Assembly: GCF_036013745.1 (NCBI RefSeq)
Contig: NZ_CP107880.1
Span: forward strand, 310,001-374,000
Reading direction: 5' to 3'
Source of the DNA: Streptomyces sp. NBC_00483
GTDB taxonomy: Bacteria; Actinomycetota; Actinomycetes; Streptomycetales; Streptomycetaceae
Length of the DNA: 64,000 nucleotides
In this document: positions 57,811-64,000 of the stretch, piece by piece
Numbering within the stretch: position 1 is the first letter of the stretch
How the letters are laid out: every line of letters starts with the position of its first letter
Made by a program: the position numbers and the translations under genes
Notes under the pieces: generated by a model
The model's database searches: none
What the model saw: only the letters and a program-made list of their open reading frames with translations
What the model was told of the DNA's origin: nothing

Positions 57811-59259
57811 TCAGCCCCCGCGCCGAACCCGCGCCGCCTTCCGAGCCTCGGCGAGCTTGCGGGCCTCGTTGGTCTTGCGGGAGCCGCGGGTGCCGGAGCC
57901 GGTGGTGGAGCCTGCCCCGGAGCCGGTACCAGAGCCGGAGGTGCTCTTCGGGTTCTTGGTGCTGCCGAGGCCGCGGAACGGGGTGTTCTGGTTCTTGGGG
58001 CGCTGGGCGGGGCCGCCGTCGAGGGGCTTGCCGGAGGGGGCCTTGGCGCCGGTGATGCGGCTCAGCTCCGCCTCGCCGGACCGTACCTTGGTGACCTTCG
58101 CGGTGACGTCGGCGTCCGCCATGACCTGGCTCGTCTCGCGGCGCTGGCCCGACAGGACCAGGGACACGACGGTGCCGGAGCGGCCGGCGCGGGCCGTGCG
58201 TCCCGCGCGGTGGAGGTAGTCCTTGGGGTCGGTCGCCGGGTCCACGTTGACGATGAGGTCGAGGTCGTCGATGTGCAGGCCGCGCGCGGCGACGTTCGTC
58301 GCCACCAGGGCGGTGACCTCGCCGTTCTTGAACTGGGCCAGGGTCCGGGTGCGCTGCGGCTGCGCCTTGCCGCTGTGCAGCGCGGCCGCGGCCACTCCGC
58401 TGCCCCGCAGGTGCTTGGTGAGCTGGTCGACGCCGTGCTTGGTGTCGAGGAAGAGCAGGACGCGGCCGTCCCGTGCGGCGATCTCCGTGGCGACGGACCA
58501 CCGGTCCGGGCCGTGCACGACGAGGACGTGGTGCTCGATCGTGGAGACGGAGCTCGACGAGGGGTCCACGGAGTGCTCGGCCGGGTCGCGCAGGTAGCGC
58601 TGCACCAGCTGGTCGACGTCGGCGTCGAGGGTGGCGGAGAACAGCATCCGCTGCCCGTCGGTCCGCACCTGGTCCAGGATCTCGGTGACCTGCGGCAGGA
58701 ATCCCATGTCGCACATCTGGTCGGCCTCGTCCACAACCGTGATGCCCACCCGGCCGAGGCGGCAGCCCTTGCGCTCGATCAGGTCGTGCAGCCGGCCGGG
58801 CGTCGCGACGACGACCTCGGCGCCGTCCCGCAGCGCGGCGGACTGCCGACCGATGGACACGCCGCCCACCACGGTCGCCATCCGCAGCCGCAGCGCCTCG
58901 GCGTACGGGGTGAGCGCCTCGGTGACCTGCTGCGCCAGCTCCCGGGTGGGGACCAGCACGAGGGCGATGGGTTCCTTGGGCTGTGCGCGCCGCCCGGCGA
59001 TGCGGGCGAGCAGCCCCAGGCCGAAGGCGAGCGTCTTGCCGGATCCGGTGCGACCACGGCCGAGGACGTCCCGTCCCGCAAGCGCGTTCGGCAGCGCCGC
59101 CGCCTGGATGGGGAAGGGCTTCGTCACACCCTGCTCGTCGAGCGTGCGCAGCACCGCGGCCGGAAGACCGAGCTCCGCGAAGGACGTCACGGGAACGGGA
59201 GCGGTGCCCGGCGCCTCGTCCTGCCGCCGGTCGTCGTCGGCACGTGCTGATTCGCTCAC
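57811..59259 (-). CDS. DEAD-box RNA helicase
   Basis: 482 residues from GTG 59259 (AGGAAGG 6 bp upstream). Q-motif FAELGLPAAVLRTLDEQGVTKPFPIQ region, motif I GRGRTGSGKTLAFGL (R in place of the usual A in AxTGSGKT), PTRELA, TPGRLHDL, DEAD in VVDEADQMCDM, SATL, and C-terminal HRAGRTARAG. The tail is basic and Gly/Ser-rich (TGSGTGSGAGSTTGSGTRGS), presumably RNA-binding. Typical of the stress-linked RhlE/DeaD proteins of Streptomyces. Confidence 0.92.
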   Translation of the reverse strand: MSESARADDDRRQDEAPGTAPVPVTSFAELGLPAAVLRTLDEQGVTKPFPIQAAALPNALAGRDVLGRGRTGSGKTLAFGLGLLARIAGRRAQPKEPIALVLVPTRELAQQVTEALTPYAEALRLRMATVVGGVSIGRQSAALRDGAEVVVATPGRLHDLIERKGCRLGRVGITVVDEADQMCDMGFLPQVTEILDQVRTDGQRMLFSATLDADVDQLVQRYLRDPAEHSVDPSSSSVSTIEHHVLVVHGPDRWSVATEIAARDGRVLLFLDTKHGVDQLTKHLRGSGVAAAALHSGKAQPQRTRTLAQFKNGEVTALVATNVAARGLHIDDLDLIVNVDPATDPKDYLHRAGRTARAGRSGTVVSLVLSGQRRETSQVMADADVTAKVTKVRSGEAELSRITGAKAPSGKPLDGGPAQRPKNQNTPFRGLGSTKNPKSTSGSGTGSGAGSTTGSGTRGSRKTNEARKLAEARKAARVRRGG

Positions 59260-59506
59260 AGAGAGCCTTCCTGGCGAAGATGGGGCCGTACCGAGGAAGG
59301 CGCGGCGGGGACGCGGCGGCCGGCCGACGGCACCCGACGGGACACCGGCACAGCTGCGCTGCAAACGCTCAACGCTAGCACGGGCCACCGGGCGACCTTC
59401 ACCCGTCGCCCTGGCACCCCTCCGCTGCCCCGTTTCAACTCCGGTACCCACTTGGCGAGTTGAAGCGGTGCCACGTACACGCGCCGGATAGGGTCACCGA
59501 AGGTGG

Positions 59507-60238
59507 GTGGGACACGACGGGGGGCTCGCGTTGGATCGCCTGACAGAAGCAGGTCCGGGCCGTGGTGGCCGCGACGGGACCGTCGCCGAGCCGGCCCGGG
59601 TACTGCCCATGGCGCTGCGCGTCTGGCTCTGGCCGATCGCGTCCCTCGCCGCGCTGGTGGTCGTCGCGCTCGGAGTCCTGTACGCCGGGGACAGCGCGCC
59701 CGGCAGGGTGGACAGCTGGATCGTCGCCCCGACGGCGGACAGCGTGGGGCAGCCGTGGCGGGGCATCGCGCTGGTCATCGACTTCCTGGGTGGATTCGTG
59801 GGATCGGCGGTGCTGGTCGCGGCCGCGGTGACGGGTTGCCTGCTACTGCGGCGTCCTCGCGCGGCGGTGCTGGTCGTCGCGGGCGTCGCGCTGACCGTGG
59901 GGACGGGGACGCTGATCAAGCCCCTTGTGGGGCGCACCATCCACGGCCCGGAGAACCTGTCCTATCCGAGCGGGCACACCGCGTTCCTCACCGCGCTCGC
60001 CCTTGTGCTCGCCCTGCTCGCGGTCGGCCGACTCGGTCTCGGCGGAGCGGCGGGCACGGGGCTGGTGCTGGCGGCGGCGCTGGTCGCGGGCGCCGTCATG
60101 GGCTGGGCGCAGGTCGCCCTGAGCGCGCACTACGCGACGGATGTCCTCGGCGGCTGGTGCACCGCGCTCGCGGTGGTACCGGTGACCGCGTGGCTGGTCG
60201 ACCGGGCGGCGGACGCGACCCGGCGCGACCGCCGCTGA
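59507..60238 (+). CDS. PAP2-family membrane phosphatase
   Basis: Up to 243 residues from GTG 59507. TTG 59531, after a GGGGGG run, is another possible start. Six helices with the complete PAP2 signature: KPLVGRTIHGPENL (KxxxxxxR), YPSGHTAF (PSGH) and ALSAHYATDVLGGW (SxxxxHxxxD, lacking the usual Arg after Ser). Acts on lipid phosphates such as undecaprenyl pyrophosphate or phosphatidic acid at the membrane. Confidence 0.85.
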   Translation: MGHDGGLALDRLTEAGPGRGGRDGTVAEPARVLPMALRVWLWPIASLAALVVVALGVLYAGDSAPGRVDSWIVAPTADSVGQPWRGIALVIDFLGGFVGSAVLVAAAVTGCLLLRRPRAAVLVVAGVALTVGTGTLIKPLVGRTIHGPENLSYPSGHTAFLTALALVLALLAVGRLGLGGAAGTGLVLAAALVAGAVMGWAQVALSAHYATDVLGGWCTALAVVPVTAWLVDRAADATRRDRR

Positions 60239-60287
60239 GACATCACGTCACACCACGCCAGATCACGTCACATCACGCCACACCACT

Positions 60288-61631
60288 TCACGCCAGGGGC
60301 CGGAACACCGGCTTCACCGGCCGCCCGCCCAGCCACGGTGTGGGGTCACCCGCATCAAGTGCCTTGCGGTACACCGCACATGCCTGCGCCACCACGTCGA
60401 CCGTGCGGTCGATGTCGGCGTCGTCGAGTGCGCTGCTCACCACGAACGACGGCGCCAGCACCCCGCCCGCGAGGAGTTGGCGCAGGAACAGGGTGCGGTA
60501 CTCCTGCGAGGGCTGCCCGTACTCGTCGAGGGTGGCGAAGACGAGGTTGCTGGCCCGGCCCCGGACGACGACGTGCTCACCGACGCCCGCGCCCGACGCG
60601 GCCCCGCGCACACCGGCGGCCAGCCGCTCGCCGAGGGCGTGCAGCCGCGCGGTGATGCCCTCCTCGACGTAGGTGCTCTGCACGGCCATCGCGGCGGCCA
60701 GGGAGTGCGTTTCCGCGCCGTGCGTGGTGGACAGCAGGAACACCCGCTCGTGCGGATGACGCAGCCCGCCCCGCTCCATGAGCGCCCGGCGCCCGCCGAG
60801 CGCCGACACGGCGAACCCGTTGCCCAGCGCCTTGCCGAACGTGGAGAGGTCGGGGACCACCCCGTACAGGCCCTGGGCGCCCGCCTCGGACCAGCGGAAG
60901 CCGCTGATCATCTCGTCGAAGACGAGTACGCAGCCGTGCCGGTCGGCCAGTTCGCGCAGGCCCGCGAGGTAGCCGGGCGGGGGCTCGATGTGGCCGGCGG
61001 GTTCGAGGATCAGGCAGGCGATCTCGTCCTGGTACCGCGTCAGCAGCTCCTCCGTGGCGGCCAGGTCCCCGTAGGGGAACGACACGGTGAGCTCGGTGGT
61101 CGCCGCCGGAATGCCGGCGGGCATCGGTGTGGTGCCGATGAACCAGTCGTCGACAGAGAAGAACGGCTGGTCACCACAGATCGCCACCCGCGGGCGCCCG
61201 GTGACGGCGCGGGCGAGCCGCACCGCCGCCGTGGTGACATCTGAGCCGTTCTTCGCGAACTTCACCATCTCGGCGGTCGGCACGGTGGCGAGGAAGCGCT
61301 CCGCGGCCTCGGCCTCCACCATGGACGGCCGGACGAAGTTGCCGCCGCGGTCGATCTCCCGCCGCGCCGCCTCGTTCACGCGGGGGTGGGCGTGGCCGAG
61401 GCTGACCGACCGCAGCCCGGAGCCGTACTCGATGTAGCGGTTGCCGTCGATGTCCCACACATGGGCGCCCCGGCCGTGGCTGATGACCGGGGCCAGGTGT
61501 TCGGGGTACTGGTCGTCGCCCTTGGCGTAGGTGTGCGCACCGCCGGGGATGAGGGCGTGCAGCCGCTCGTTGGCCACCCGCGAGCGGGGCAGCTGGAACT
61601 CCTTGGTGTCTGCCGTCTCTTCGGTGGTCAC
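60288..61631 (-). CDS. Class III aminotransferase / aminomutase (GSA-AM-like)
   Basis: 447 residues. Fold-type I PLP enzyme: LIPGGAHTYAKGDDQYPEHL, KNGSDVTTAAVRLARAVTGR, FDEMISGFRWSE and the PLP Lys in STFGKALGNGFAVSALGG. It resembles glutamate-1-semialdehyde aminomutase, but in a cluster with a sugar epimerase, pyruvyl transferase and glycosyltransferase, so it is more likely a sugar or glycerol aminotransferase for a surface glycan. Convergent with the PAP2 gene; 7 bp downstream of the epimerase gene. Confidence 0.82.
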   Translation of the reverse strand: MTTEETADTKEFQLPRSRVANERLHALIPGGAHTYAKGDDQYPEHLAPVISHGRGAHVWDIDGNRYIEYGSGLRSVSLGHAHPRVNEAARREIDRGGNFVRPSMVEAEAAERFLATVPTAEMVKFAKNGSDVTTAAVRLARAVTGRPRVAICGDQPFFSVDDWFIGTTPMPAGIPAATTELTVSFPYGDLAATEELLTRYQDEIACLILEPAGHIEPPPGYLAGLRELADRHGCVLVFDEMISGFRWSEAGAQGLYGVVPDLSTFGKALGNGFAVSALGGRRALMERGGLRHPHERVFLLSTTHGAETHSLAAAMAVQSTYVEEGITARLHALGERLAAGVRGAASGAGVGEHVVVRGRASNLVFATLDEYGQPSQEYRTLFLRQLLAGGVLAPSFVVSSALDDADIDRTVDVVAQACAVYRKALDAGDPTPWLGGRPVKPVFRPLA

Positions 61632-61638
61632 GTCGGTC

Positions 61639-62190
61639 TCACCTCCCTTTGTGCTCGAGGATTTCGGCGAGGCGTGGCGCCTCCCGGTCCCGCTGGGACA
61701 TCGATGTGACCGGCAGCGGCCAGGGGATGGCGAACTCCGGGTCGTCGAAGGCGATCGTCACGTCCTCCGAGGGATCGTGCGGACGGTCGATCCGGTACGA
61801 GGTGTCGGCGGTCTCGGTCAGCGCCTGGAAGCCGTGTGCACACCCCGACGGGATGTACAGGGTCACCTGCGTGTCGCCGGACAGCTCGAAGAAGGCCCGA
61901 TTTCGGTACGTCGGCGAATCGGGCCGCAGGTCCACGACGACGTCGAAGATCTTCCCGTACGAGCAGCGCACCAGCTTGGCCTCGCCGGCGCCGGAGCGCA
62001 GGTGCAGCCCGCGCAGCACGCCCCGGACCGAGCGGGACACGCTGTCCTGGACGAAGGCGCCCGGGTCGAGGCCCACCGAGCGGAGCACGTCGACGTCGAA
62101 GGTGCGGCAGAAGAAGCCGCGCTCGTCGGCGTACGGCGTCGGCTCGAACAGGCACGCGCCGGCAATCTCCGGGACTGCGCTCACCTTCAT
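61639..62190 (-). CDS. rfbC-like: dTDP-4-dehydrorhamnose 3,5-epimerase family
   Basis: 183 residues. RmlC cupin: PTPYADERGFFCRTFDVDVL, FVQDSVSRSVRGVLRGLHLR (catalytic His in LRGLHLR), KLVRCSYGKIFDVVVDLRPD and LYIPSGCAHGFQALTETADT. Epimerises a nucleotide-linked 4-keto sugar. Start overlaps the pyruvyl transferase stop. Confidence 0.92.
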   Translation of the reverse strand: MKVSAVPEIAGACLFEPTPYADERGFFCRTFDVDVLRSVGLDPGAFVQDSVSRSVRGVLRGLHLRSGAGEAKLVRCSYGKIFDVVVDLRPDSPTYRNRAFFELSGDTQVTLYIPSGCAHGFQALTETADTSYRIDRPHDPSEDVTIAFDDPEFAIPWPLPVTSMSQRDREAPRLAEILEHKGR

Positions 62191-63413
62191 GACGTCTCCC
62201 GTGTGGTGTGGGTACGGCCCGTCGGCCGGAACAGGGCCGCGGTCAAGGCGGCGAACTGGCCCTCGACGCGGCGGGCGGCGTCCTGGTTCCGCTCGGCGAG
62301 CGTCTTCCGCACCTCCGTCGATCGCCGCTCCAGCTCCCGGAACTGCTCGAGCAGCCGGTCGGCGTCGATGCCGCGAGCCGGGTGGCAGTACGCGCCGACT
62401 CCCATCAGCTCCATGAGATCGTCGCTCTTCGTCGAATAGCTGACGGCGAGCGTCGGTGTGCCGACCTTCAGCGCGCTGACCAGGTTGTGGTAGCGGGCGG
62501 CCACCACCGTGTCGGCAGCCGCCACCTCTTTCATCAGCTCGCCCAGCGAGGCCGCCTCGGCGACGGTGACCAGCGGCGAGTCCACGGCGTCGAGGATCGC
62601 GAAGGCCACCGGCCGGTCGAGTTCGTCCCCGGTGAGCAGCCGGACCGGCCTGCCGTCCTCGACCAGGGCGCGGACGAACCGGGTCGTCCCGTCGAGGTAG
62701 CGGCGGTGGATCTCCTCGGCCCGGTCGCGCTCGTCGTTGCTGCCGTGGAAGGCCATGACGCCGACGCAGACCGTGCCCGGGGAGTCCGAAGGCGTGCTCG
62801 GCGGCGTCGGCAGCGCGAAGGTGAGGTCCGGGTAGACCCCGTCGCGCTTGGTGTCCACGCCCATCGCCTGCATGGCGTCGCGGGACACGGTGCCCCGGAA
62901 CGACCGGTATCCGGCCAGCCGGGCCGACCAGCGCACCAGGGTCCGGGTCGCCCGGTGGCCGATCTCGGAGGAGCCGACGCTGACCAGCGCGACCCGGGTA
63001 CGGAACAGCCGGCCGCCGGCGCAGAGCAGGAACAGCGAGTACGGGAGGCCCCACGGCCGCAGGGGCAGCGTGGTCTCCAGGACGCCCGTGCCCGGGACGA
63101 TCACCACGTCGTGCCGGCGCACCCAGGCAGCGGTGCGGACGACGTCGACGAGTTTGCCGAGGCCCTTCCCCGCGATCGCGCCCGCGCTGGACGCGGTCCG
63201 GTACTCGCCGCGGTACCAGTTCAGCCGCGTCGCCGGGATCCCGTACCGGCTCGCGACGACATCGGGGACACCGCACATCGCGTCCACGGTCGCGTCCGGA
63301 TGCTCGGTGCGCAGAAACCCGAGGATGGCTTCGAGCGACGCGTCGTTGCCGTGGTTGCCGGAGCCGAAGAGGCCGAACAGCCCTACGCGCACCGGGGTTT
63401 TGGCTACGGACAT
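62187..63413 (-). CDS. Polysaccharide pyruvyl transferase family protein
   Basis: 408 residues. N-terminal VGLFGLFGSGNHGNDASLEA, VVIVPGTGVLETTLPLRPWG, and C-terminal AADTVVAARYHNLVSALKVG TPTLAVSYSTKSDDLM are hallmarks of the CsaB/PssK-like pyruvyl transferase fold. It may add pyruvate ketals to a cell-surface glycan. Coupled by TGATG to the glycosyltransferase upstream and by 4 bp to the epimerase. Confidence 0.87.
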   Translation of the reverse strand: MSVAKTPVRVGLFGLFGSGNHGNDASLEAILGFLRTEHPDATVDAMCGVPDVVASRYGIPATRLNWYRGEYRTASSAGAIAGKGLGKLVDVVRTAAWVRRHDVVIVPGTGVLETTLPLRPWGLPYSLFLLCAGGRLFRTRVALVSVGSSEIGHRATRTLVRWSARLAGYRSFRGTVSRDAMQAMGVDTKRDGVYPDLTFALPTPPSTPSDSPGTVCVGVMAFHGSNDERDRAEEIHRRYLDGTTRFVRALVEDGRPVRLLTGDELDRPVAFAILDAVDSPLVTVAEAASLGELMKEVAAADTVVAARYHNLVSALKVGTPTLAVSYSTKSDDLMELMGVGAYCHPARGIDADRLLEQFRELERRSTEVRKTLAERNQDAARRVEGQFAALTAALFRPTGRTHTTRETS

Positions 63414-64000
63414 CAGGACTGCCTCTCTTCACGACCGGCGACGACTGCGTCCACGGAGACCTCGGACTGGTCCGGGTCGACCGGAGTGCGGTCCTCGACG
63501 CGCTCACCGGTGCCCGGCCGGGTCCGGTTGGACATCCACGCGGCCAAGTGGCCGTAGCACGCGCGCCGGTCGGCCGCGGACAGCGGCGCCCGCCGGATCG
63601 CCGATACGAAGCCCAGGACGTACTCGGCGAGCAGCCGTGGTGTCGGGTGCAGTGGGCCTGCCCTGCGCGGGTCCAGGTTGACGCACCGGGAGCGCTTGGA
63701 AGGGTTCGCCCGTTCGGCACGGGTGGGGTGGTCGCGGCGGAAGTACAGCAGCTCCGGCACCTGGTGGAAGGGCCCGTTCAGGGCGATCTCGGCGACGAAG
63801 GTGCGGTCCGCGTGGTGGTAGCTGTCGAGCGGCTTCACCCGGCGCAGCGCGTCGGCCCGCAGCACCCCGTAGAAGTCGTCGCCGCCGGGCTCGAACAGCA
63901 GGCTGCGGAAGCGCTCCGGTGGGCGCGGTGAGTCGGTGGCGAGCGTGTACTCGTAGGGGACCTTGATCTTGCCGTCGCCGTCGATGACCGCCTGGTCGGC
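63413..64000 (-). CDS. Glycosyltransferase family 2-like, C-terminal part (5' end outside window)
   Basis: 196 codons, open at the right edge. GGDDFYGVLRADALRRVKPL DSYHHADRTFVAEIALNGPF and LYFRRDHPTRAERANPSKRS resemble actinomycete GT2 enzymes of glycan clusters. The nucleotide-sugar binding half with DxD lies beyond the window. Confidence 0.75.
   Translation of the reverse strand, partial: ADQAVIDGDGKIKVPYEYTLATDSPRPPERFRSLLFEPGGDDFYGVLRADALRRVKPLDSYHHADRTFVAEIALNGPFHQVPELLYFRRDHPTRAERANPSKRSRCVNLDPRRAGPLHPTPRLLAEYVLGFVSAIRRAPLSAADRRACYGHLAAWMSNRTRPGTGERVEDRTPVDPDQSEVSVDAVVAGREERQS

Noticed and set aside
60240..60290. CACGTCACACCACGCCA-like imperfect repeats between PAP2 and aminotransferase genes
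   Set aside because: Too short and irregular for a CRISPR or regulatory array; likely simple-sequence drift.
1..64000. CRISPR arrays, riboswitches, rRNA genes, phage modules
   Set aside because: None seen on reading through both strands.

Overview
This is high-GC actinomycete DNA, almost certainly Streptomyces. Codons end in G or C, GTG starts and ATGA/TGATG stop-start overlaps are common, TTA codons are very rare, and families typical of the genus are present (SARP, ECF41/SigJ sigma factor, Lrp with two modules, small hydrophobic proteins).

The centre of interest is 11.7-33.4 kb, a biosynthetic cluster that I read as making an azoxy compound of the valanimycin type on a fatty (alkyl/alkenyl) amine. 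It holds counterparts of most known valanimycin steps: a flavin-dependent N-hydroxylase-like ACAD protein with its flavin reductase (VlmH/VlmR roles), an MprF/DUF2156-type aminoacyl-tRNA-dependent transferase (VlmA role), a small membrane protein (VlmO role), two diiron ferritin-like oxygenases (VlmB role), a diacylglycerol-kinase-like enzyme and an MmgE/PrpD protein (VlmJ/VlmK roles), a SARP (VlmI role) and an MFS exporter. Added to this is a lipid module (KASIII, KASII, ACP, membrane desaturase, ALDH, class III aminotransferase) that would build and aminate a long chain.

At the left edge of the cluster (11687-11777) lies a type II, serine-like tRNA. Its acceptor, T, D and variable stems are perfect, but its anticodon arm is two bases too long and its loop lacks U33 and a purine at 37. 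It looks like a non-decoding tRNA that could donate serine to the transferase. Three cluster genes (desaturase, transferase, P450) carry TTA codons, implying bldA control.

Layout. 0-1 kb: end of an MFS transporter. 1.2-3.3 kb: truncated aldo/keto reductase, truncated phosphotransferase and IS remnants. 3.4-5.0 kb: one hypothetical gene and non-coding DNA. 5.0-10.7 kb: carboxylesterase and Lrp regulator divergent from an MFS transporter and an M20 amidohydrolase. 10.7-11.6 kb: IS remnants. 11.7-33.4 kb: the azoxy cluster. 34-36.6 kb: a MATE transporter followed by three decayed genes (ADH, LysE, LysR). 36.8-42 kb: rhomboid-like and PAP2-like membrane proteins, a recA with an SOS box, and small hydrophobic/stress-type proteins. 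42-48.7 kb: TetR/hydrolase, MerR/quinone reductase, methyltransferase, SigJ/flavin oxidoreductase, and a truncated GlxA regulator next to a repeat shared with 11.1 kb. 48.8-52 kb: a large ATPase regulator and a hydrolase. 52-58 kb: a catabolic operon (ADH, DUF59, amidohydrolase, SDR) divergent from an AcoR-type regulator. 58-60.2 kb: DEAD-box helicase and PAP2 phosphatase. 60.3-64 kb: start of a glycan cluster (aminotransferase, sugar 3,5-epimerase, polysaccharide pyruvyl transferase, glycosyltransferase).

All functional calls come from reading motifs by eye; no database search was run. Comparison with valanimycin is from memory of that pathway.
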